Shown piece after piece: positions 44,697 through 53,601 of a stretch of 64,000 nt of DNA (position 1 is its first letter; the number at the start of each line of letters is the position of its first letter). Both the position numbers and the translations under genes were made by a program. The stretch lies in NCBI RefSeq assembly GCF_000412995.1, contig NZ_KE332512.1, positions 248,001-312,000 of the forward strand, written 5' to 3'. Source of the DNA: Treponema vincentii F0403 (GTDB taxonomy: Bacteria; Spirochaetota; Spirochaetia; Treponematales; Treponemataceae). The notes beneath the pieces are model-generated. The model was not told the origin of the DNA. It worked only from the letters and a program-made list of their open reading frames with translations, and did not search any database.

Positions 44697-45785
44697 CTAC
44701 TCTTCAATATCCGTACTGTCGGAAGTCCGTGCAATATCGATCAATGTAAATAAAAGGATAACGAACATCGGGCCAAGCACGATTCCGTTCAATTTGAAAA
44801 AACGGATACCGCCGAGTATCGAAAAGAAAATCAGCAGCGGGTGTATCTGGATACGGTTTTGCAAGAACATCGGCCGTAAAAAGTTATCGATCGAGCTGAT
44901 AAAAAATCCTGCGACGCATAAAAAGAGAATGCCTTTAAGCAAACCGGCCGTCAGTAGTATTTCGACACCGAGCGGCAGCCATACCAACGCGCAGCCGAAG
45001 AAGGGTAAAAACGAGCTGAAAAAAGTTAAAAAGGATAAAAGCAGCGCTCCTTCCACCCGAAAAATAGTGTATACGATAAACGCCGCGGCAAATTGGCATA
45101 TCGAAACTAAAAAATAGCCCATAAAAAGATTGGTGATGGTATCTTTTATCTTTGCCGCGAGTTTTTGCCCTTCGGATACCTGAATCGGAATAGCCGTTAC
45201 AAACACCGAACCGAGGTATTGCCCGTCGATAAACAGAAAATAGAGTGCAAAGCACATAAACAGAAGCGAAAGCACAAAATTACCGATGTTTTTTGCAATA
45301 CCGGTTGCATAGCGGATAATCGTATCTGCGTATTGAAGGAAGAAATTCATCAGTTCTTTTTTTAAATCAAAGGACGATAAATCGATTGTTCCCATCGAAA
45401 TCTGCATGACCAATTCATTCAGCGGCGAATCTTTTTCCATTGTAAGCAAGTGCGGATGCGTAATAAAAAAATTCATCACTTTTTTTACAAACATCTGCCC
45501 CTGTCCGATCAGTTTAATGAGAAAAAAGAACATAACACCGGCGACCAGTATGATAATACCGGCCGAAAATATAGCGGCGATAATTTTTTGCCGTGCTTTA
45601 AACCACCGGGACTCAGGGTTTAGTTTGGTAATCAGCTTATGGTATAACGGCCCGAACATAATGTAGAGGATTGCCGACCATAACAGTACGCTTGCATAAG
45701 GCAGAAAAACCCGCGCGACCAATGCAACGGTAATTGCCAATATGATAAAAAAAGAAACGGTTTGAAACTTGAGCGATTTTTGCAT
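44697..45785 (-). CDS. AI-2E/PerM-family permease
   Basis: A 362-residue membrane protein with about eight helices of the PerM/YhhT (AI-2 exporter, UPF0118) family: the first helices include ILAITVALVARVFLPYASVL, and the conserved late segment LPFFGCALVWLPLGVEILLTAG precedes PMFLQNRIQIHPLLIFFSILGG. Members have been linked to AI-2 export or sodium/proton antiport; which applies here is unknown. It starts 2 bases after nagB, so the two are co-transcribed. Confidence 0.88.
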   Translation of the reverse strand: MQKSLKFQTVSFFIILAITVALVARVFLPYASVLLWSAILYIMFGPLYHKLITKLNPESRWFKARQKIIAAIFSAGIIILVAGVMFFFLIKLIGQGQMFVKKVMNFFITHPHLLTMEKDSPLNELVMQISMGTIDLSSFDLKKELMNFFLQYADTIIRYATGIAKNIGNFVLSLLFMCFALYFLFIDGQYLGSVFVTAIPIQVSEGQKLAAKIKDTITNLFMGYFLVSICQFAAAFIVYTIFRVEGALLLSFLTFFSSFLPFFGCALVWLPLGVEILLTAGLLKGILFLCVAGFFISSIDNFLRPMFLQNRIQIHPLLIFFSILGGIRFFKLNGIVLGPMFVILLFTLIDIARTSDSTDIEE

Positions 45786-45787
45786 GC

Positions 45788-46594
45788 TTATTTTGAGCCG
45801 CCCGTTGAAATTGAAGATTCAATATCTTTAAAATACCGGACGGTTCCGACGCGGAGTTCATCGGTAGCCGGTTCATCGCACACGATTATTGCATGCGGAT
45901 GCATCTGCAATGCAGAAATTGTCCAGATATGATTAACGCTGCCTTCTACCGCATGGCGCACAGCCCGCGCCTTGTTATAACCGGTTGCAAGGATCATCAC
46001 CTCTTCCGCATCGGTGATAGTGCCTATGCCGACGGTAAGAGCCGTCTTGGGAACAGCCGCCGTATTGCCTTCAAAAAAACGGGCGTTCATCGCAATGGTA
46101 TCCTGCGTCAGTGTTTTCTGCCGGGTGCGGGACGAAAGCGAAGAGCCGGGCTCATTAAAAGCGATATGCCCGTCCGCTCCGACTCCGCCCATGAATAAAT
46201 GAATTTTTCCGTACCGTGCAATCGCCGCTTCGTATTTTTCACACTCCGCTTTCGGATCCTCCGCCATACCGTCTAAAATGTGGATGTTTGAAGGCTCGAT
46301 ATCGATGTGCTTAAAGAAATTTTCATACATAAAATAATGATAACTTTGCGGATGGTCGGGGGATAAACCGACATATTCGTCCATATTAAAAGTAACTACG
46401 TGTTTAAACGAAATCTTTCCTTCCCGATACCGCTTAATCAATTCTTTATAGACGCCGAGCGGGGTAGAACCGGTAGGCAGGCCGAGAACAAACGGTTTTG
46501 ACGCTGCCGGAGCAAAATCAGTAATCTTTTTACAAATATAGTCCGCCGCCCATACGGAACAAGAATCATAATCGTTTTTTATAATTAAACGCAT
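45788..46594 (-). CDS. nagB: Glucosamine-6-phosphate deaminase
   Basis: A 268-residue enzyme converting glucosamine-6-phosphate to fructose-6-phosphate and ammonia. Signatures: [37 protein letters not shown] (base Asp and lid) and [18 protein letters not shown] (active-site His). The C-terminal allosteric region is shorter than in hexameric E. coli NagB. It is 46 bases downstream of nagA. GGAGGATGTT gives a strong ribosome site. Confidence 0.97.
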   Translation of the reverse strand: MRLIIKNDYDSCSVWAADYICKKITDFAPAASKPFVLGLPTGSTPLGVYKELIKRYREGKISFKHVVTFNMDEYVGLSPDHPQSYHYFMYENFFKHIDIEPSNIHILDGMAEDPKAECEKYEAAIARYGKIHLFMGGVGADGHIAFNEPGSSLSSRTRQKTLTQDTIAMNARFFEGNTAAVPKTALTVGIGTITDAEEVMILATGYNKARAVRHAVEGSVNHIWTISALQMHPHAIIVCDEPATDELRVGTVRYFKDIESSISTGGSK

Positions 46595-46640
46595 AACATC
46601 CTCCTATAAAAACATTTGCAGGAATTGGCAATTCCTTTCT

Positions 46641-47813
46641 TTAAAATAAAGTTTTTTTCAGATTTCCTTTTATGACCGTTGCAAGAATATTGAACTGCTT
46701 ATCGAATACGATAAGATCTCCTTCGTACCCCGGCATAATGGAACCGCGTTTGGAATACCGCATAATTTCGGCAGGATTTGCAGAGCCGAAGCGGACAGCT
46801 GTTTCTACAGGGAAACCGAAAGACACAAGATTTTTAACCCCGCGGATCATCGAAAGACTTGAACCGGCAATAACGCCGTCCGCTTTACGGTGAAAGCAGC
46901 CGTCTTGGAACACAACCTCATCACCATTTGCAATCAGCTTACCTCCGCGCTGCTCCGTCGGTTTGAGGCTGTCGGTTACCAGAACAATTTTATCGATCGG
47001 CTTATCCCGTACCAAGAGCCGAATGAGATCGGGATGAACATGAATACCGTCCGCAATAATTTCGCAGGACATTTCGGGGTGGATTAAAATAGCTCCGACG
47101 GCGCCGGGGTTGCGGTGGTGCATCTGGCTCATTGCGTTAAAAAGGTGTGTTGAGTGTAAGATGCCTGCCTGCATTCCTTCCAGCATATTCTCGTAGAGCG
47201 CATTGGTATGCCCCGCTTGCAGTACAATATTCTTTTTGATGCAGTACAGAGCAAGCTCGCGCATATTTTTAAGCTCCGGAGCAACCGTCATATTAACGAT
47301 ATTTCCATTTGAAGCAGCCCAAAGTTTATCCATCAAATCAAAATTGACGGGACTGATTGCAGAAGGGCTTAATGCTCCGGGTTTTTCCGGCGAAATAAAC
47401 GGCCCTTCAAGGTGCAATCCCATGATGGTTGCTCCCTCTTCATGTCCCATTGCATCGACAATTGCACGGATACATTGAGTCATGTTCTCCGGTTCGGTAG
47501 GATACAGCGTCGGGTTAAAGGCCGTTACGCCGTAGCCTGCGAGCGCCTTCGACATTTCGAGTATGGAATCGGGAGAGTTGTCTTCCGTTCCAAATCCGGC
47601 AAAACCGTGAATGTGGGTATCGATTAATCCGGGAGCAATATATGCTCTATCGACATCGATGATTCGCGCCTCCGATGGGAAGCGTTTATTTAAAAAGCGG
47701 CGTTCGCTAAAGACATCTTCAATTTTTCCGTCCTTAACATAGACACAGCTGTTTTCCATTAAGGAGTAACCGGTTACTACCGTCGCATTATGAAAACAAA
47801 TTGTATTTTCCAT
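46641..47813 (-). CDS. nagA: N-acetylglucosamine-6-phosphate deacetylase
   Basis: A 390-residue amidohydrolase removing acetate from GlcNAc-6-phosphate before NagB. Metal-site motifs: GLIDTHIHGFAG, GLHLEGPFISPEKPGAL, QAGHTNA, HLFNAMSQMHHRNPGAVG and the catalytic Asp in LVTDSLKP. The frame is open to 47846, but GGAGAAAA directly precedes ATG 47811-47813 (MENTICFHNATVVTG), the better start. Together with murQ and the sugar kinase at 32-34 kb it forms a cell-wall-sugar route. Confidence 0.96.
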   Translation of the reverse strand: MENTICFHNATVVTGYSLMENSCVYVKDGKIEDVFSERRFLNKRFPSEARIIDVDRAYIAPGLIDTHIHGFAGFGTEDNSPDSILEMSKALAGYGVTAFNPTLYPTEPENMTQCIRAIVDAMGHEEGATIMGLHLEGPFISPEKPGALSPSAISPVNFDLMDKLWAASNGNIVNMTVAPELKNMRELALYCIKKNIVLQAGHTNALYENMLEGMQAGILHSTHLFNAMSQMHHRNPGAVGAILIHPEMSCEIIADGIHVHPDLIRLLVRDKPIDKIVLVTDSLKPTEQRGGKLIANGDEVVFQDGCFHRKADGVIAGSSLSMIRGVKNLVSFGFPVETAVRFGSANPAEIMRYSKRGSIMPGYEGDLIVFDKQFNILATVIKGNLKKTLF

Positions 47814-47907
47814 GATTTTCTCCATAAACTTGCGCAATTTTATCAAAAAAACACTAAAAAGCCTAGAGAGAACTTGATAAGATTGAGAGAGTATACTGCA
47901 TATTTTT

Positions 47908-47938
47908 CACTCTGCCTGTGGGAAATACAAGCAGAGTG
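47908..47938. promoter_or_regulatory. Dyad upstream of nagA
   Basis: CACTCTGCCTGT (47908-47919) and ACAAGCAGAGTG (47927-47938) form an inverted repeat with one difference. No T-run follows on either strand. On the minus strand a TATACT (47889-47894) lies 13 bases on, so the dyad overlaps where a -35 box would be. It could be an operator of nagA or the end of the upstream gene's message. Confidence 0.3.
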
Positions 47939-48022
47939 CAGCGGGTATCGGCCGCATCGCTGCGCTGGGGCAAACGATGGAAACGGACACGGTTTGGGGT
48001 GATAAGACTGAGTTGCGGACTA

Positions 48023-48577
48023 TTACTGATTATCGTCTGATTCGGAGTTTCCGTCTTCTTGGAACATGTCGACCATCGCGGTTAAATATTCCTGCGCAAA
48101 TTCCATACTGCGCTCGTCGGCAAGCTCTTCGTTTGCGCTGCGCAGCTTTTGCAAAAGGCTGAATACGATATACGTCATCATCACCAATCCCGCCTTGGGA
48201 TAAGCATTGATGTATTTTTTAAATTGACTACGGGAAAGAATCAGCACGACGGTATCTTCGGCTGCGCTGACGCTTGCGGTACTAAGTTCATCTTCCAACA
48301 ATGCCGACTCGCCGACCGAGGCGTGATCGCGCAGCGTTGCGACGTGCACCTGCTTATTCCATTTTCCTTGTTTTACCACGTCGAGGGATCCGCTCATCAA
48401 GATATAAAAATTGGCGTTTATTGTGCCTTCCGCAATCAGAACTTCGCCTTCGTCAAGTGCGCAAAGCTGAGAAAACTGCGCGAGCGCGTCCAGTTCGTCT
48501 TCGGTGAGGCAGGATAAAAACGACACGGCCGACAGTTCGTTCCGCAACAGCGGCAGGGGAATTTCTACAATATTCAT
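48023..48577 (-). CDS. Cyclic-nucleotide-binding-fold protein without DNA-binding domain
   Basis: 184 residues. Residues 15-130 form a CNBD beta-roll: LSCLTEDELDALAQFSQ, GEVLIAEGTINANFYILMSG and VGESALLEDELSTASV. The last is the phosphate-binding cassette, but the Arg that normally grips the cyclic phosphate is Ser, so ligand binding is doubtful. A helical tail follows, ending in acidic residues; there is no helix-turn-helix. It may act as a regulatory or scaffolding protein. The start lies 14 bases from a palindromic element arm; GTGGAG is the ribosome site. Confidence 0.85.
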   Translation of the reverse strand: MNIVEIPLPLLRNELSAVSFLSCLTEDELDALAQFSQLCALDEGEVLIAEGTINANFYILMSGSLDVVKQGKWNKQVHVATLRDHASVGESALLEDELSTASVSAAEDTVVLILSRSQFKKYINAYPKAGLVMMTYIVFSLLQKLRSANEELADERSMEFAQEYLTAMVDMFQEDGNSESDDNQ

Positions 48578-48591
48578 CTTCTACACTCCAC

Positions 48592-48732
48592 AGGGTAATC
48601 ATTCCGGACTGTCTCTTTAACACCCCGCAGGATAAGTGAGGCCATTCGACCAGAGTTGAACCTCTTCGCGGTTCAAATGGTCTCACGGCCTCACTTATCC
48701 TGCGATTCTTATTTGTCCGGATAGATTACCCT
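48592..48732 (-). repeat. Nested palindromic element, copy 4 (core on minus strand)
   Basis: Outer 18-base arms (48592-48609 and 48715-48732) differ at two bases. Inner 18-base arms (48626-48643 and 48687-48704) are perfect, with a sequence (CGCAGGATAAGTGAGGCC) differing from the other copies. The core on the minus strand is TTGAACCGCGAAGAGGTTCAA. It sits immediately before the ribosome site of the CNBD gene and so forms its 5' leader. Confidence 0.85.
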
Positions 48733-48747
48733 TTTCGTTAAAATAAA

Positions 48748-48885
48748 GGGGCTGTCCAAAAACTTCAGTTTTTTGACAGTTTCCTTAGATTTAAGTGCGA
48801 TGTTTAAAATTAAGTTATTATTGTATAAAGACTTAATTTTAAACTCGCGAGGATGTCGAAAAAGTAACCAACTTTTGAGACATCC
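48748..48885. repeat. Three further hairpins in the HD-CNBD gap
   Basis: 48748-48785: GGGGCTGTCCAAAAACT pairs with AGTTTTTTGACAGTTTCC, a GGGAACCTCT-family member with changed but still pairing arms. 48802-48844: perfect 14-base arms GTTTAAAATTAAGT and ACTTAATTTTAAAC. 48851-48885: GGATGTCGAAAAAGT pairs with ACTTTTGAGACATCC. With copy 4 of the palindromic element, they fill the 384-base gap 48578-48961, which has no protein gene. Confidence 0.75.
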
Positions 48886-48961
48886 CCAAGGATGGATGGC
48901 GACCGCTTGAAATAATTCCGGGGCGGTTCTCTGTTACACTCCACTTATGTACACGCTTTAT

Positions 48962-50155
48962 TTAGCGGTATGATTCAAAAAAGCTTTCTAGCGAAAAGCC
49001 GTTGATGACGGTGTTTTTGCCGTAGTGCTGCAGGATGTTTACCCTGCCTTCTTCCAGCTGTTCGGAGCGGATGCCGAAGTTGATGGAACTATCGGCTTCT
49101 ACAAAGGCCGCTATGTGATCTGCCACGCGGATCAGTTTACCGTCAATCCCGTAAAACTCAGGCGCCGAGTATGTTGTATTCAGCTCTTCGCTTGTTACAG
49201 GGCGGGTTTCACCGTTCAGTTTAATACGGTTTTCAAATTCATCCTGAATAAAATACAGCACCTCTTCGCGGTAATATTCGTCCATCAGCGGCAGCAGCTC
49301 CTGCGCGACGATTTCGTCTTCAATATGCTTTACCACTTCGGGCAGCCGATCGGTGGCCTGTTTTACCGGAGAGATAATATCGCGGGTAACCGCTTCCGGT
49401 AAATCGTGAAACAGCGCCGCAAAAAAGTTAATCGAAAGCCGATACGGCGGCAGTTTAAGCGTGCGTGTCATTAAAAAGACCAGCGCGGCGACAAAGTATG
49501 AATGCCCGAGTACCGTTGTGGCCGGAACCCGCGGTGTCTGGTTCCAACGGGTTTGGAACCGCAGTTTTTCAATTTCCGTAATAAAATAGTACGGCTGCTG
49601 CTTCGCCGTCAAAAGCTGCAATCCCTTTAAATCCATAAAATCGGCAATGTCCGCTTCCAAGCATTTATCGATTTCGGTAAGCCGGAAAGGCTCGTTCACC
49701 ATACGGATCATATCGAGTTCACGCATTGCCGAGTATTTATGTGCGGCGCGCAGTACCCGGAAGCTTATGTCCGTAGGGTCAACCGGATCGAAGAGGTAGG
49801 CAGCAAATTCGTCAAGAAACAGCGGGTCGGTGATAATCGTCTTGTATTTATCGAGCACCCAGCGGTTCAGTTTTTTGTATTCTTCGGGATATTCCGAGCG
49901 GATGATGCGCTGCACCGGAGACTTCATGTCGCATAGTGCGATGCGGCGCAGCAGTTCAAAGAACGAATGGTTAATAATGGTAGGCCAATTAACCGTCTTG
50001 CCGCTCTTTTCTTCATATTTACCGATGATAAAGCTAAGGAACATTTTTTCCGCGGTCTTGTCCATTTCAACGATATCGAAGGGGCGGACTAAATCATTCC
50101 ACCGCTGAATGGAAAATGCTTCAAAGAGTTTGAATACTATTTCTTTACTGAACAT
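48962..50155 (-). CDS. HD-domain phosphohydrolase
   Basis: A 397-residue protein whose second half (about 210-390) is an HD domain: TTVLGHSYFVAALVFLM (first His), NFFAALFHDLPEAVTRDI (HD pair) and later YGIDGKLIRVADHIAAFVEA (final Asp). This matches the YfbR/HD_3-type group that includes 5'-deoxynucleotidases. The first 200 residues are helical and of no known family. The substrate is unknown. It belongs to the cheW-led run on the minus strand; a GGGAACCTCT hairpin separates it from the preceding gene. Confidence 0.85.
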   Translation of the reverse strand: MFSKEIVFKLFEAFSIQRWNDLVRPFDIVEMDKTAEKMFLSFIIGKYEEKSGKTVNWPTIINHSFFELLRRIALCDMKSPVQRIIRSEYPEEYKKLNRWVLDKYKTIITDPLFLDEFAAYLFDPVDPTDISFRVLRAAHKYSAMRELDMIRMVNEPFRLTEIDKCLEADIADFMDLKGLQLLTAKQQPYYFITEIEKLRFQTRWNQTPRVPATTVLGHSYFVAALVFLMTRTLKLPPYRLSINFFAALFHDLPEAVTRDIISPVKQATDRLPEVVKHIEDEIVAQELLPLMDEYYREEVLYFIQDEFENRIKLNGETRPVTSEELNTTYSAPEFYGIDGKLIRVADHIAAFVEADSSINFGIRSEQLEEGRVNILQHYGKNTVINGFSLESFFESYR

Positions 50156-50181
50156 TTTTATTTTGCTCCCGCTTGTCTAAA

Positions 50182-50222
50182 GGGAACCTCTAAAAATCTA
50201 ACTGAATTTTTAGAGACGCCCT
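50182..50222. terminator. Hairpin of the GGGAACCTCT family
   Basis: GGGAACCTCTAAAAATCT pairs with AATTTTTAGAGACGCCCT. It touches the stop codon of the upstream minus-strand gene (50221-50223) and precedes the HD gene by about 30 bases. Confidence 0.6.
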
Positions 50223-51021
50223 ATGCTTTTTTCCGCCGCTGTAAATCCTTTTCCATTTTATCCGACCATATTCCGATTTGCCGTTTTACTTCTTCTGCGG
50301 CGCTCCGTTCATTCAGCAGGATATGCATACGCCGGGCAGCCTCCAAATATTGAATGGCAAGCCTGAAATCTTCTATACTGGAAGTTACCGTTTCGTACCG
50401 TGCACGGTATTGATCGGCCGCCTGCAGTAACAGCTTTTTTACCAGCTTGAGATGGAACATCGTGCTTTCGTAGTCGGGTGAATGAGGATCAAAACCTGTT
50501 TCCGCGCTATCCTTTAAATCGAGGATGTTTTTAGCGACCGTTGCGTACCGTCCTTGTATTTCTACAAATGACCACTTCCATTTCGTGTTATCGCTGTATG
50601 CCCGAATTACGAGATCTATCACTAAACCTAATTTCCGGATCAAATAAAACCGCTGTTTTTGAGGCACGTGCTCAATCTTGCGTACTTTTTCTTCATAGTC
50701 GGAAAAAGGAGCGTCGATAAAGTTTGAAACAATCTCTTCAAGGTTGATAATGACCTTATAGATTGCCTTTCGAGCTTCGTTGAGCATTGTTTCATTTTTC
50801 TTACCTAAAAAAGAAACCGCTATTTGATACTTTGCCAAATAGAGCGTTACCATGTATATCAATTCATCGACAAGCATGATCTTTTTATACATGCCACCTT
50901 CAGGACCTTTTGCGGTGAGCTCTGCCATCGCTTTTTCCTGTTTGAGTATTTGATCGATTTCTTCCTGATAGTAACGGAGCTTTTCTTCGTATACGTTTGT
51001 TCCCTGCTGTGGATTATCCAT
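50221..51021 (-). CDS. Conserved helical protein of unknown function
   Basis: A 266-residue, almost entirely helical, soluble protein with no signal peptide. Visible stretches include YEEKLRYYQEEIDQILKQEK, YKKIMLVDELIYMVTLYLAK and YLEAARRMHILLNERSAAEE. I do not recognise a family; it looks like a spirochaete-specific conserved protein. It lies 6 bases after recN and about 65 before the HD gene, on the same strand, so it is probably co-transcribed. Confidence 0.75.
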   Translation of the reverse strand: MDNPQQGTNVYEEKLRYYQEEIDQILKQEKAMAELTAKGPEGGMYKKIMLVDELIYMVTLYLAKYQIAVSFLGKKNETMLNEARKAIYKVIINLEEIVSNFIDAPFSDYEEKVRKIEHVPQKQRFYLIRKLGLVIDLVIRAYSDNTKWKWSFVEIQGRYATVAKNILDLKDSAETGFDPHSPDYESTMFHLKLVKKLLLQAADQYRARYETVTSSIEDFRLAIQYLEAARRMHILLNERSAAEEVKRQIGIWSDKMEKDLQRRKKA

Positions 51022-51027
51022 ATCGCG

Positions 51028-52719
51028 CTATCCTATGCTTCCATACCTTGATAATAACTCTTTTGCGTGAATACGTGAAGCGGTACTAACCTCATCACCT
51101 GCGAGCATCCGTGCAATTTCTTCAATGCGGGCTTCTCCGTCTATTGTTTGAGCAGATGTGCGGCTTGCATTGTCGGATTGCATCTTCAATATCTTAATAT
51201 GAGTATCGGCAGCAGCGGCAATAACCGCAAGGTGTGTAATACAGAGTATTTGTTTATTACCGGCTAAACTCTTGAGGTGTTCCGCGACGGTACGGGCAAC
51301 CTCTCCGCCGATACCGGTGTCTATTTCATCGAACACAAGGGTATCCGCTTCATCGGCAGCCGTCAAGACGGTCTTCAGTGCCAGCATCACGCGTGAAAGT
51401 TCGCCCCCCGACGCTATTTTATTGAGCGGCTTGACCGGTTCTCCCGGATTGGTGCTGATTAAAAACTCCACCGAATCGAATCCGTACATACCGGCAATCT
51501 GCTTGTTTCCGTTCGGTTCGGCCGCCGTAACCTGCACGGTAAATACCACTTTAGGCATGCCGAGACGGGTGAGGGTGTCTTGAATTTTCCGCTGAAGTTC
51601 TGCTGCCGCAGTTTTCCGCTTTTGAGACAAGGCGGTACCGGCAGCAAAAAGCTTTGATTCAAGCGCGGGGATTTCCTTCTCCAGCGCGGTCTTATCCTGT
51701 TCGCTTTCACCGAGGGAATCCAGTTCCGCTTGTGATGCCTCCCGATAGGCGAGAATATCCTTGATGGTTGCGCCGTATTTTTTCTTGAGCTTATTGATAA
51801 GGGAAAGCCGCTCCTGTACCTGCTCCAGCCTGTTTGGGTCAAACACGAGCTTTGAAAGATAGGAGCTGAAAAATTCGCCGATATCCTGCATTTCGTAATA
51901 AGCGTTTTCTATGCGTTCGGCATATTCGTGCACCGTGGGGTCGATAGCGGTAACACTCTCGCTAATATGCTGCAATCGTTTAAGCTGCGGTACGATTCCT
52001 TGTTCCTGCGTACACAGGTTTTGCAGCGCATCGGCCTGCTCGTACAGCTTTTCATACTGGCAAAGCTTTGTTTCTTCCGCCTCAAGCGTTTCGTCTTCTT
52101 CGGGCTGTAAGCGGGCGTTATCGATTTCGTCGATAACAAACGCGAGATAATCGGTCCGTTCTGTCCGCTCTTTTTCGGAACGGCGTATCGTTTCCAGCCT
52201 TGCTTTTATTTCGGCGAGGCGGGTGTAAAGGACGCTGAATTCGCGTACCTCATCGAGGATACCTGCGTAGGAATCCAAGAAGCGGCGGTGTTCCGCTGTT
52301 TTAAAAAGAGATTGATGGTCGTGCTGGCCGTGGATGTCAACTAAAAAAGAGGTAAATTCTTCAAGCTCGGAACGGGACACTTGGGCATCTTGAATCCAGA
52401 TGCTGCCGCGTCCGTTTTCTTTCAGCGTACGCCGTAACAGTATCCTGTTGTTTTCCGGCTCGATTCCCCGTTCATTAAGCCATGCGGCAGCTTCGGGATG
52501 GGTGTTGGCAAGGTAAAAAGTCCCGGACACCGCCGCTTCTGCAGTACCCGTCCGGATAATATCCGCCGTAACTTTTCCGCCGAGCAAAAAGCTGAGCGCT
52601 CCGATCAAAATGGATTTTCCCGCGCCGGTTTCTCCCGACAGTACATTGAGATGAGCGTTAAAATCGAGAGAAAGCTCGTCGATAAGCGCAATATTTTTTA
52701 CCGAAATGGTTTCGAGCAC
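51028..52719 (-). CDS. recN: DNA repair protein RecN
   Basis: A 563-residue SMC-like ATPase of double-strand-break repair. Walker A GETGAGKS is at 29-36, the RecN LVDIHGQHDHQSLF motif is present, then a long coiled-coil arm (about 170-370), the ABC signature LNKIASGGELSRVMLALK and the Walker B VFDEIDTGIGGEVA. It starts 21 bases after nadK. The nadK-recN neighbourhood is common in bacteria. Confidence 0.97.
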   Translation of the reverse strand: MLETISVKNIALIDELSLDFNAHLNVLSGETGAGKSILIGALSFLLGGKVTADIIRTGTAEAAVSGTFYLANTHPEAAAWLNERGIEPENNRILLRRTLKENGRGSIWIQDAQVSRSELEEFTSFLVDIHGQHDHQSLFKTAEHRRFLDSYAGILDEVREFSVLYTRLAEIKARLETIRRSEKERTERTDYLAFVIDEIDNARLQPEEDETLEAEETKLCQYEKLYEQADALQNLCTQEQGIVPQLKRLQHISESVTAIDPTVHEYAERIENAYYEMQDIGEFFSSYLSKLVFDPNRLEQVQERLSLINKLKKKYGATIKDILAYREASQAELDSLGESEQDKTALEKEIPALESKLFAAGTALSQKRKTAAAELQRKIQDTLTRLGMPKVVFTVQVTAAEPNGNKQIAGMYGFDSVEFLISTNPGEPVKPLNKIASGGELSRVMLALKTVLTAADEADTLVFDEIDTGIGGEVARTVAEHLKSLAGNKQILCITHLAVIAAAADTHIKILKMQSDNASRTSAQTIDGEARIEEIARMLAGDEVSTASRIHAKELLSRYGSIG

Positions 52720-52740
52720 ATCAACCTCCGTGCTGTAGGC

Positions 52741-53592
52741 TTACTCCTGCAGCATACTTCCCGACCACGCCAATTTTGACCGGAGCGCCGTATAAAACGT
52801 CTCCGGCGAGCATCCGATAAGTTTTAACCGATGCCGCGACATCTTAATATCGATTTTGTCGCCTTCGCAGAGCGGAAACAGCTCCTGTCCGTCTATAGAT
52901 ACAATAACATCTTTTTGGCGATTATGCAAAACCTCTATACGCATGGTGCCGGAAGCGGGCAGCACAATCGGCCTATTCGACAGCGAAAACGCGGAAATAG
53001 GCGTAACTACAAAGGCTGCAACCGTCGGATCCATGATGGGGCCTCCGGAGGCTGCCGAATATGCCGTTGAACCGGTCGGGCTTGACACGATAACGCCGTC
53101 CGCCCGATAGACGCCGAAGGAGATGCCGTTAAACGAGAGTGCAAGGTTGACAAGCTTTGCAATGCCGTCTCCCGAAACCACGACATCGTTGAGCGCATCA
53201 AAAGCGCCGACGCATTTGTCTTCGCGGTACACGGCAGTGGAGAGCATCAGTCGTTCATGCTGTTCCGCATTGCCTGCAAGGTATTCGCTGAGCGCCTGTT
53301 TCCAATGTGTCTGCTCAACTCCGGCGATAAAGCCGAATTCACCGAGATTAATCGGAAACACCGGTATTTTTTTAGGCGCACAGTACCGCGCCGCGAACAG
53401 CACCGTACCGTCCCCCCCTAGGCTGACAGCAAAATCATACCGTTTCCGGATCGGTTTTGCAGGGGGTAGGCCGTCATATTCGTAGATGTCGGCTCGAATG
53501 CCGTTTTCGTGAAAAAAAGCGAGCAGTTCTTTGGATATCTCCGCTGTGTGCGGTTTATAGGTTGTCAGGATGATGATTGCATTCTTTTGCAT
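52741..53592 (-). CDS. nadK: NAD kinase
   Basis: A 283-residue enzyme that makes NADP from NAD and ATP. The GGDG motif is at 59-62 (VSLGGDGTVLFAARYC), followed by FPINLGEFGFIAGVE, ALNDVVVSGDG and the catalytic-site GVIVSSPTGSTAYSAASGGPI. The C-terminal beta-sandwich is complete. It begins 9 bases after the DegT-like gene. Confidence 0.96.
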   Translation of the reverse strand: MQKNAIIILTTYKPHTAEISKELLAFFHENGIRADIYEYDGLPPAKPIRKRYDFAVSLGGDGTVLFAARYCAPKKIPVFPINLGEFGFIAGVEQTHWKQALSEYLAGNAEQHERLMLSTAVYREDKCVGAFDALNDVVVSGDGIAKLVNLALSFNGISFGVYRADGVIVSSPTGSTAYSAASGGPIMDPTVAAFVVTPISAFSLSNRPIVLPASGTMRIEVLHNRQKDVIVSIDGQELFPLCEGDKIDIKMSRHRLKLIGCSPETFYTALRSKLAWSGSMLQE

Positions 53593-53601
53593 ACGCGTCC
53601 G

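Noticed and set aside
48453-48686. 77-residue minus-strand ORF through palindrome copy 4
   Set aside because: It overlaps the N-terminal part of the CNBD gene in another frame and starts in the repeat core; no coding signs beyond the repeat.
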